Origin: Spartobacteria bacterium
GTDB taxonomy: Bacteria > Verrucomicrobiota > Verrucomicrobiia > Chthoniobacterales > UBA10450
Direction: 5' to 3'
Assembly: GCA_003169975.1 (NCBI GenBank)
Contig: PNAA01000021.1
Coordinates: 1 to 64,000, forward strand
DNA length: 64,000 nucleotides
The stretch's first letter is position 1; the number at the start of each line of letters is the position of its first letter. A program made the position numbers and the translations under genes. The notes beneath the pieces were generated by a model. It was given only the letters and a program-made list of their open reading frames with translations. It had not been told where the DNA came from and ran no database searches. Shown piece after piece: positions 25,340-32,238 of this stretch.

Positions 25340-25827
25340 AAACCCATCACTTCCGCCTGCACTCCGCCGAGTTCGTCGAGGCGCAACTGCGGATCGGGCA
25401 CGACAAAGACATCCCCGGTTTTCGCATGCTCATAGATCAGGACGCGGCCGTGGTCGCCGTTCTCGGTTTGGATCTGCTTGAGGATCCGTTTTCTCTCCAG
25501 CATGGCCGCGAGCACGTAACAGGCATTGGCGTTCGCGCGATCCGCGGCCGCGACCAGGCGTCGAAAAAGTTCCTCCGCATTTTCCTTCGGCAACGGCTCC
25601 GGCGGCGCGGCGGGCGGCGGCTCGAAACGGGCCCGCCAAAAAGAAAACGGCTGCAAATTTTCGTTGCGTTGCTGCCAGGCTTCTTCGCTCAAATCCTGCC
25701 GGCGAAAACCAGCGCCCTCGCGAAAGAGCAGCGTGTAAAAATTCTCACCGGGCGCAAACGGGCGGCCCGTGACCGCGCACGCTTCGGCCCGGTGTTGGAT
25801 CGACCATTCGTCCGCCAGAGGATTCAT
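25321..25827 (-). CDS. Conserved hypothetical protein
   Basis: A 168-residue soluble protein of unknown function. WSIQHRAEACAVTGRPFAPG near the N-terminus suggests a small structural motif (a Cys and His are present but no full zinc ribbon). LSEEAWQQ and FWRARFEPPP follow, then a helical region FRRLVAAADRANANACYVLAAMLERKRILKQ, and a final VLIYEHAKTGDVFVVPDPQL. I believe similar proteins occur in planctomycetes and verrucomicrobia but cannot name the family. The start overlaps the stop of the LptF-like gene (ATGA). The C-terminal five residues come from a repeat. Confidence 0.7.
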   Translation of the reverse strand: MNPLADEWSIQHRAEACAVTGRPFAPGENFYTLLFREGAGFRRQDLSEEAWQQRNENLQPFSFWRARFEPPPAAPPEPLPKENAEELFRRLVAAADRANANACYVLAAMLERKRILKQIQTENGDHGRVLIYEHAKTGDVFVVPDPQLRLDELGGVQAEVMGLMTNAE

Positions 25828-26972
25828 GCCGCGCGCAAACTACGCCAGAGCGCAGCCAGATTAAAGCTGGGCGCTTCGCGGTTCGTCGCGCGCAGATGGA
25901 GCAGATAAAGGCCGATCACAAAAAAGATCAGGTTCGGTGCCCAGGCGGCGGTGAACGCCGAAACCCGGTCCCCCTCCCCGAGCGCGAGAAACAAGTGGGT
26001 CAAAAAATTCATCGAGAAGACGAGCCCGATCGCCACCGACACGCTGGCCAGAATCCCGCGCCGGGAGAAACCGATCCCGAGCGGCGTCGCCATGATGGCG
26101 ACCACGAAACAAGTCCAGGGCAGCGCCCAACGGTATTGCAACTGGGTGCGGAAGGGGGCGAGGAGCGTCTCGGGAAAATCGGCGTTGAAGCGTAAATAAT
26201 CCTGCAGCTCGGAGATGCCGAGAAACTCCGGGCGGACGTTGGCGCTGCTCAAGCGATAGGGGGTCTCGCTCCAGCCGGTGAGCAGAAGATAGGGGACTAC
26301 CACATCGTTCGTAATGTTGCCGGCCGTGTCGTAGGTCGCCATCCTCGTCTTTTCCAGCCGCCAGGCTTTGATCGCCGGCTCGTAGAAAGCCTCGGTCGAA
26401 ATATAGTTCCGGACGATATTCTCCTGCGCATCCTGCTGCACGATTTGCACGCCGAAGAATTCATTCGAGTTCGGCCGGAAACGCGAAACATACCAGGTGC
26501 GATGGTCGGTGCGGTTGCGAAAAACCTGTCCGTAGATAATCACGTCGCGCACTCCCCCGCGATTGACCTGGTCGAAGAAATTTTTCCGGGCCAGCTCGGC
26601 GTGGGCGGCGAGCGAGTAATTCAAAGCGAGCGTCGCCCCGGTAGTGAGGAGACCAATCACGAGCAACGGCAGGACGACTCGCGGCACGCTCACTCCGGCC
26701 GTCAACATCGAGACGATCTCATTCGAGCGCGACATCCGGCCGAGGGCGAAAAGGAGCGCCAGGAGCAACGAAACAGGCAAGAGGATCACCATCACCTGGG
26801 GGATCTGGGTCCAGTAAAATTTCACCACCAGCGCGAGCGGCGCGCGCTCATCGAAGATGGTCGAGCTGTTGTCGCTGATGTCGAAGATCAGCCAGATCGA
26901 AAGGAAGCCGAGGATGCAATAGACGTACGGCTGGAGGAAATTTCGAATGATGTAGCGGTCGAGCAGTCTCAC
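25824..26972 (-). CDS. LptF/LptG-family lipopolysaccharide export permease
   Basis: Inner-membrane permease that, with LptB, extracts lipopolysaccharide for transport to the outer membrane. 382 residues. RLLDRYIIRNFLQPYVYCIL starts the first helix. There are six hydrophobic helices in two groups of three, split by a large periplasmic beta-jellyroll (about residues 130-280). SRSNEIVSMLTAGVSVPRV is the coupling-helix region typical of this family. GTG start at 26970-26972. The gene diverges from the dinG-like gene. Whether it is LptF or LptG cannot be settled without its partner. Confidence 0.88.
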   Translation of the reverse strand: MRLLDRYIIRNFLQPYVYCILGFLSIWLIFDISDNSSTIFDERAPLALVVKFYWTQIPQVMVILLPVSLLLALLFALGRMSRSNEIVSMLTAGVSVPRVVLPLLVIGLLTTGATLALNYSLAAHAELARKNFFDQVNRGGVRDVIIYGQVFRNRTDHRTWYVSRFRPNSNEFFGVQIVQQDAQENIVRNYISTEAFYEPAIKAWRLEKTRMATYDTAGNITNDVVVPYLLLTGWSETPYRLSSANVRPEFLGISELQDYLRFNADFPETLLAPFRTQLQYRWALPWTCFVVAIMATPLGIGFSRRGILASVSVAIGLVFSMNFLTHLFLALGEGDRVSAFTAAWAPNLIFFVIGLYLLHLRATNREAPSFNLAALWRSLRAA

Positions 26973-26980
26973 GGGATTGG

Positions 26981-27008
26981 CGATTTACGATTTTCGATTT
27001 GCGAATTG
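26981..27008. repeat. Four tandem CGATTTN heptamers
   Basis: CGATTTA, CGATTTT, CGATTTG and CGAATTG follow each other in the short divergent gap between the LptF-like and dinG-like genes. AT-rich, so it may contribute to promoter function, but no clear -35/-10 pair is assigned. Confidence 0.55.
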
Positions 27009-27083
27009 ACTCCGGCTCCGCGCCATTGTTCCGGTGGCTTCCGAGACAATGCGCCCAGCGCAAACCGGCAAACGCGATTGCTC

Positions 27084-29066
27084 ATGATTGCGCTCAAAGA
27101 TTCCCTTGAGAGCGACTTTGTCGAGCGCGTGCGGACGATTTTTGCCGAGGACGGCCTGTTGGCGAAAGCGCGCAACTTCGAATATCGGCCCGAGCAGCAG
27201 GCGATGGCCGCGGCGGTCGCGCGGACATTGGAGGAGGAACGCCATCTCGTCGTCGAAGCCGGTACCGGAGTCGGCAAGTCACTCGCTTATCTCGTGCCGG
27301 CGATCCTCTTCGCGGTCGAGAAAAAGAAGAAGGCGATCGTCTCGACGCACACCATCAACCTGCAGGAGCAACTCCTCTACAAGGACATCCCGATCGTAAA
27401 AAAAATTCTGCCGGTCGAGTTCGAGGCCGCGCTCATGAAAGGACGGCAGAATTATCTTTGCCCCCGGCGGCTGGAGCGCGCCCTGCAAAACGCGAACGAA
27501 CTCTTCAACACCACCGAGCAGGCCGACCTGGCCCGGCTCGCCGACTGGGCGCGCACGACGAGCGATGGGACGTTGAGCGACCTGCCGCTCGAACCCGATC
27601 CGAAAGTCTGGACCCAGGTTTGCAGTGAAGCGCACCTCTGCACGCAGAAGACCTGCGGGCAAAATTCGCGCTGTTTTTTCCAGCAAGCGAGGAGGCGGCT
27701 GCTCGCGGCCGACGTGGTGGTGATCAATCACACCCTCCTCTTCATGCTGCTCGGCAGCCCGGAAGAGCAGGAGGATCGCGCAGAAGGCTATCTTTTCCCT
27801 AACGACTTCATCATTTTCGACGAAGCGCACACCATTGAACAGGTGGCTTCCCGGCAGATCGGGATCGGGATTTCGCAGTACGGATTGCGCGCCACCATCC
27901 AGCGGCTCTATAACGCGCGCTCCAAGAAAGGGCTTTTCACCGTGACGCGCGACGCGGCCGGCGTGACCCTGGCCGCTTCGCTCGTCGAGGAGGCGGACCG
28001 CTTTTTCGCCGCGATCGATGAACGCGCCAACTTCAAGAAAGGCCGCGAATACCGCGTGCGCGAAGCGGATTTTGTCGACGACCAAATCACCGCGCGCTTG
28101 ATGGCGCTGCAGGGGCGCATCATCGAAGTGGTCCGGAAAACCGAGGACGAATTTCTCAAGTCGGAGCTGCAGGAACTCGGCCGTCGCATCGCGGCGGCGC
28201 GCGAAGGGATCGGGATTTTTCTGCAACAAAGCGAAGAGAACTACGTCTACTGGATCGAGCGCACGGGGAAGACTTCGCAGAATATCTCGCTCAACGCCGC
28301 TCCTGTCGATGTCGCGCCGGTCCTCCGCCGGATGCTCTTTCGCGAAAACTGCGCGAGCGTGATGACAAGCGCGACGCTCGCCGTTGGCCGGCCGGATCTC
28401 GCGTATTTCCGGCGACGGATCGGGGCGGATGAAGCCGAGCCGTTGCAGCTCGGCAGCCCGTTCGATTTCCAAAAACAAATGAAGCTGTTCGTCGTGCGAA
28501 AAATGCCCGACCCGCGCGACGAAGCCTACAGCGCAGCGCTGGCGGAATGGGTGGCACGCTTCGTCGAAGATACGGAGGGGCGCGCGTTTGTGCTCTTCAC
28601 CAGCTACCGCGCGATGCAACAACTGGCGCTGGAGATGGAGGATTTTTTCGCGAGCCGCAAAATGAATTTGCTTGTGCAGGGCAAAGGCGCGCCGCGCAGC
28701 CAGCTCCTCGAGCAATTCAAAACGACGCCGCGCAGCGTGCTCTTCGGGACCGACAGTTTTTGGATGGGCGTCGATGTCCCGGGCGACGCGCTCTCCAACG
28801 TCATCATCACGCGCCTTCCGTTCGCCGTCCCCGATCATCCGCTGATCGAAGCGAAGCTCGAACTCATTCAAGCGCGCGGCGGCGACGCCTTCACGGAATA
28901 CTCGTTGCCGGAAGCGATCCTGAAATTCCGGCAGGGCGTCGGGCGCCTGATCCGGACCAAGAGTGACCGCGGCATCGTGGTCATCCTCGACAACCGGGTC
29001 GTGACGAAAACTTACGGGCGGGCGTTTCTGAAAGCATTGCCGGAGTGCCCGGTGAAGATTTTGTGA
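27084..29066 (+). CDS. dinG: DinG/XPD-type ATP-dependent DNA helicase
   Basis: Superfamily 2 5'-to-3' helicase of about 660 residues. YRPEQQAMAAAVARTL precedes Walker A (EAGTGVGKSLAYL). A four-Cys cluster (VCSEAHLCTQKTCGQNSRC) at about 172-190 should bind 4Fe-4S. INHTLLF, the DEAH box (IFDEAHTIEQ), TSATL, LFTSYRAM, GTDSFWMGVDVPGD and QGVGRLIR complete the helicase motifs. I start at the ATG at 27084; the open frame upstream overlaps the divergent LptF gene. DinG is an SOS gene in some bacteria, and this copy lies in an SOS-rich block, but I see no clear LexA box before it. Confidence 0.92.
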   Translation: MIALKDSLESDFVERVRTIFAEDGLLAKARNFEYRPEQQAMAAAVARTLEEERHLVVEAGTGVGKSLAYLVPAILFAVEKKKKAIVSTHTINLQEQLLYKDIPIVKKILPVEFEAALMKGRQNYLCPRRLERALQNANELFNTTEQADLARLADWARTTSDGTLSDLPLEPDPKVWTQVCSEAHLCTQKTCGQNSRCFFQQARRRLLAADVVVINHTLLFMLLGSPEEQEDRAEGYLFPNDFIIFDEAHTIEQVASRQIGIGISQYGLRATIQRLYNARSKKGLFTVTRDAAGVTLAASLVEEADRFFAAIDERANFKKGREYRVREADFVDDQITARLMALQGRIIEVVRKTEDEFLKSELQELGRRIAAAREGIGIFLQQSEENYVYWIERTGKTSQNISLNAAPVDVAPVLRRMLFRENCASVMTSATLAVGRPDLAYFRRRIGADEAEPLQLGSPFDFQKQMKLFVVRKMPDPRDEAYSAALAEWVARFVEDTEGRAFVLFTSYRAMQQLALEMEDFFASRKMNLLVQGKGAPRSQLLEQFKTTPRSVLFGTDSFWMGVDVPGDALSNVIITRLPFAVPDHPLIEAKLELIQARGGDAFTEYSLPEAILKFRQGVGRLIRTKSDRGIVVILDNRVVTKTYGRAFLKALPECPVKIL

Positions 29067-29136
29067 GACGGTGGGGTTTGCTCAACTCCGTTCGGCGTGC
29101 CCAGATTTCCCACCGTGACCAGTTACTTTTCTTGCC

Positions 29137-31071
29137 ATGAAGCGTTTCGTTCTTGCCGCCGCGGCAGCCTTTCTCGTCGGTCTGGCCGTCGGGCGTTACA
29201 CCCTCCCGCAGCCCCGGCTAACGACCGCGCCCGTTTCCTTTCCGGGCAATTCGTTAGGCGAAATAACGGCGGCGCCTGGTTTCGCATCCTCTCCGGCGAT
29301 CGCTTCCTCCCCGCGCCATTCCAGCACAACGGTGGCCGAACCTGCGCCCACGGAAACAATCATCGCCGCCATCAAAAATGCGCTGGCGCGGCCCCCTAAT
29401 CGACACGACTACGTCGAGCTGAGCAGATTGATCGACGGCACCGACCCGAAAAATGTGCGTCCGGTGCTCGACGCGCTGCAAACTCTGCCTGACCAACGCG
29501 AGAAATCGAACTACCAGGCGATGCTCATCGCGCGCTGGGCGGAGGGCGATCCGCAGGCCGCGCTCGCTTATGCGCAGACCGCCGGCAGCGCTTCGGATCG
29601 CAAATCGGCGGTCCCGGCCGCCCTCCACTCCTGGGCGGAGAAAGATGCGACCGCTGCCAAGGCCTGGGTCCTGCAAATGCCGGCCGGCCAAGACCGCGAT
29701 CGCGCCCTGCAAGCGGTGGTCTCCTCGTTAGCGGAAAACGATCCAGCAGCCGCGCTCGACATGATGCAAACGTTGCCCGCCACCGGCAGCGGACGGCAAA
29801 ATTTTTACTGGCCGATTTTTTCTCGTTGGGCCAGCACCGACCCGGTGACAGCCGCGGCGCGCGCCGTGCAATTGCCGCCCGGTTCCGGGCACGATACCGC
29901 CCTCCAGGTCGTCGCCTCCACCTGGGCGAATCAAGATGCCGAGGCCGCTTTCGCGTGGGCGAACACTTTGCCGCCCGGCCAGGGACGCAACAACGCCGTG
30001 CAAAGCATTTTATCCAGCTGGGCAAATAAGGATCCGCAACGCGTCGCCACCGTGGCCGCGGCCCTGCCGGCCGGTGCGATGCGCGATCAGGCGACCGCCA
30101 GCGTCGCGCGGCAATGGGCGCAGAACGATCCCACTGCCGCGCTCGCCTGGACGCAGGAACTTCCAACTGGCGAAGGACAACGCCGCGCGCTGCAAAGCGT
30201 CCTGACCAGTTGGGCGCAAAGCGATCCGGCGGCGGCGGCGGATTACGTGGCGACGCTGCCCGCGGGTAAAACGCAGGAGGACGCAGTGAGATCGATCGCC
30301 CAGCAACTCGCGAATGCCGATGTGCAACTGGCATTGCATTGGGCGCAAAAACTTCCCGATGGCGCGACGCGGCAAAACGCGCTCAATCCCATCGTCGCGC
30401 AATGGAGCGAAACGGATCCGGCCGCCGCCGCGGATTTTGTCCTGGGCAATAGCAGCGGAGACACGCGCCGGAATTTGCTCGAAGATATTTCGCGCCGCTG
30501 GGCGCAGAGCGATCCGCAAGCCGCCTTGGGTTGGGCGCAAGATTTGTCCGACCCCGCCGCCCGCGCCGCCGTCCTGCCGAACATCATTTCCGCGGTGGCC
30601 GAAAGCGATCCGGCGAGAGCCGCGCAGATGACGCTGCGACTCTCCGGCGAAGCGCAAACCGCGGCGGCCCCTTCCATTATCTCGCAATGGGCGGGGAGCG
30701 ATGCGCAGGCCGCCAGCACGTGGGCCGCCTCGTTTCCAGAAGGAAAAACGCGCGTCCAGGTTTTTCAAAATTTAATCAGTCGTTGGGCGCAAAGTGATCC
30801 GGCCGCGGCCGCGAGCTGGCTCGGGAATTTATCCGAGGGCCCTTCGCGCGACCAGGCGGTGAGCGTTTTCACCAACCGGATCAGTTCCTCCGATCCGCAA
30901 GCCGCAGTGCAATGGGCGGCGACGATCAGCAACGATAGCCTGCGCAACAGCCAGGTAGAATCCACCGTCCGCACCTGGCTGAGAAGCGATCCGCACAACG
31001 CCTCCGCCTGGATCACCAATTCGTCGTTGCCGGACGAGACGAAGGCGCGGTTGCTGAATCCGGGCGAGTAA
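29137..31071 (+). CDS. Exported WAxxDPxAA-repeat protein, unknown function
   Basis: A 644-residue protein. An N-terminal signal or anchor helix (KRFVLAAAAAFLVGLAVGRY) is followed by a linker. From about residue 110 to the end there is a repeat of about 31-33 residues with the pattern WAxxDPxAAxxWAxxLPxGxxRxxALxxV. Examples are WAQNDPTAALAWTQELPTGE and WAQSDPAAAADYVATLPAGK. Roughly 15 units are visible; each looks like a pair of helices, so the protein should form an extended solenoid in the periplasm. I do not recognise a named family. The neighbour downstream is a palindromic repeat and the imuB C-terminal ORF. Confidence 0.75.
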   Translation: MKRFVLAAAAAFLVGLAVGRYTLPQPRLTTAPVSFPGNSLGEITAAPGFASSPAIASSPRHSSTTVAEPAPTETIIAAIKNALARPPNRHDYVELSRLIDGTDPKNVRPVLDALQTLPDQREKSNYQAMLIARWAEGDPQAALAYAQTAGSASDRKSAVPAALHSWAEKDATAAKAWVLQMPAGQDRDRALQAVVSSLAENDPAAALDMMQTLPATGSGRQNFYWPIFSRWASTDPVTAAARAVQLPPGSGHDTALQVVASTWANQDAEAAFAWANTLPPGQGRNNAVQSILSSWANKDPQRVATVAAALPAGAMRDQATASVARQWAQNDPTAALAWTQELPTGEGQRRALQSVLTSWAQSDPAAAADYVATLPAGKTQEDAVRSIAQQLANADVQLALHWAQKLPDGATRQNALNPIVAQWSETDPAAAADFVLGNSSGDTRRNLLEDISRRWAQSDPQAALGWAQDLSDPAARAAVLPNIISAVAESDPARAAQMTLRLSGEAQTAAAPSIISQWAGSDAQAASTWAASFPEGKTRVQVFQNLISRWAQSDPAAAASWLGNLSEGPSRDQAVSVFTNRISSSDPQAAVQWAATISNDSLRNSQVESTVRTWLRSDPHNASAWITNSSLPDETKARLLNPGE

Positions 31072-31074
31072 AGG

Positions 31075-31158
31075 TGTAGAGGCGGGCTGTCGCCCGCTGA
31101 GGGGGACGTCGCCGGTGAGCAAAGTCCACCTTTTGCGGCCGACACGGCCGCCGCTACA
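31075..31158. repeat. Palindromic repeat, TGTAGAGGCGG...CCGCCGCTACA type
   Basis: The ends TGTAGAGGCGGGC and GGCCGCCGCTACA are imperfectly complementary. Inner pairs GCGGGC/GCCCGC and GCGGCC/GGCCGC make further stems. It lies between the WAxxDP-repeat gene and the LexA box ahead of the imuB C-terminal ORF, at one inferred inversion boundary. Confidence 0.75.
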
Positions 31159-31175
31159 TTGGCCGGCTATTATTA

Positions 31176-31189
31176 TGTTCTGTTGAACA
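31176..31189. promoter_or_regulatory. LexA box upstream of the imuB C-terminal ORF and dnaE2
   Basis: TGTTC-TGTT-GAACA is a perfect match to the TGTTC-N4-GAACA LexA motif described for Verrucomicrobia (from memory). It lies 28 bases before the start codon, almost the same spacing as at imuA. This indicates that the second half of the split mutasome is also SOS-controlled. Confidence 0.88.
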
Positions 31190-31217
31190 TATTCTTTTCC
31201 GGCTCTAATTTTCGGCC

Positions 31218-32126
31218 ATGAAGGACGAGCGCGCCGCGGAAATTTCGCACATTTTCTCGATCCTCCACAAATGGGGCGTGCACACGTTAGGCGAACTCGC
31301 CGCCCTCGCGCCGGATGAACTCGGCGCCCGCCTTGGCCCGGTCGCGGTGCGGCTCTGGGAACAGGCCAACGGCCGGGCAACGCGGCTCTTGCAACTCGTC
31401 AGGCCAACGGAAATTTTCGCCGAGCAGCTCGAATTCGAGCACGAGATCGAGACGGCGGAACCGCTCCTTTTTGTTCTCCGGCGCTTTCTCGAGCAATTAA
31501 ACCTGCGCCTCGGCGCGCTCTATTTCGTCGCGCAAGAGATCACGCTCGAAATGACTTTTGCCGACAAGTCCCGCTACGAGCACCGCTTCCACATTCCCGA
31601 TCCGACCAACTCGCTGGAGATTTTATTTCGGTTGCTCCAGACCCATCTCGACACTTTTCGAGCGGACCACCCGATCGTGGCCGTGGGGCTCGCCGCGCAG
31701 GCGAACCAACCGGCGCGGCAACAGTTTCATTTTTTCGAGACGCCCTTGCGCGACCCGGGCCGGCTGCACGAAACGCTCACCCGGCTCACGGGATTGTTAG
31801 GCCGAGAGCGGGTCGGGACGCCGATCCTGGAGGATTCGCATCGGCCCGATGCCTTTCATCTCGAGGCGTTTTCCTGGGAGTTGGCGCCCGCGCCTAACGA
31901 TTTACCGATGATGATCGGTCCGGCGTTTCGCCGGTTTCGCGCCGAATTTTTGCCCTCATGCGATGAGACGGTCATGGCACGACAGGGTCCTTATCTCGCC
32001 TCGGGTGATTGGTGGGACGAAAAGAAGTGGCAGCGGGCGGAGTGGGATTTGGAGCTCGCGGACGGCGTGGTTTGCCGCGTGCAGGAACGGGCCGGCGGAT
32101 GGGAAGTCGAGGGGATGTATGACTGA
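31218..32126 (+). CDS. imuB: ImuB, C-terminal half only (little finger and C-terminal domain)
   Basis: A 302-residue ORF that is the missing second half of ImuB. It begins MKDERAAEISHIFSILHKWG and continues VHTLGELAALAPDELGARLG, the helix-hairpin-helix that normally follows the palm/fingers. LFVLRRFLEQLNLRLG and the little-finger region follow. The C-terminus ends CRVQERAGGWEVEGMYD, matching the usual ImuB ending. It starts with its own ATG and LexA box. With the 180-residue N-terminal half at 19468-20010 it totals 482 residues, the size of one complete ImuB. dnaE2 follows in the same direction after a 72-base palindromic repeat. An unbroken frame and a promoter suggest that it is still made. 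Confidence 0.87.
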   Translation: MKDERAAEISHIFSILHKWGVHTLGELAALAPDELGARLGPVAVRLWEQANGRATRLLQLVRPTEIFAEQLEFEHEIETAEPLLFVLRRFLEQLNLRLGALYFVAQEITLEMTFADKSRYEHRFHIPDPTNSLEILFRLLQTHLDTFRADHPIVAVGLAAQANQPARQQFHFFETPLRDPGRLHETLTRLTGLLGRERVGTPILEDSHRPDAFHLEAFSWELAPAPNDLPMMIGPAFRRFRAEFLPSCDETVMARQGPYLASGDWWDEKKWQRAEWDLELADGVVCRVQERAGGWEVEGMYD

Positions 32127-32143
32127 GCCCAGCGTTTTTTTTG

Positions 32144-32215
32144 TTGTAGCGGCGGTCTATGACCGCCGAACCACTTTGTTCTGCCCCGTTCGGCGGTCAC
32201 AGACCGCCGCTACAA
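32144..32215. repeat. Palindromic repeat, TTGTAGCGGCGGTC type
   Basis: The arms TTGTAGCGGCGGTCTATGAC... and ...TTCGGCGGTCACAGACCGCC... are almost perfect complements (27 bases each) around an 18-base spacer. It lies between the imuB C-terminal ORF and dnaE2, inside what should be one operon, so the transcript would carry a strong hairpin. Confidence 0.85.
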
Positions 32216-32238
32216 CCCCACACTGAGATTGCCGCCCC

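Noticed and set aside
26445-27083. Upstream extension of the dinG-like frame by 213 codons.
   Set aside because: It overlaps the divergent LptF-like gene and lacks helicase homology; the ATG at 27084 is sufficient.
27279-28871. A 530-codon open frame opposite the dinG-like gene.
   Set aside because: Antisense shadow; the plus-strand helicase motifs are complete and this frame has none.
29500-31071. Regularly spaced DNA repeats that might suggest a CRISPR array.
   Set aside because: The periodicity (about 96 bases) is that of the 32-residue protein repeat, units are not identical, and there is no cas gene. No CRISPR array is seen in the window.
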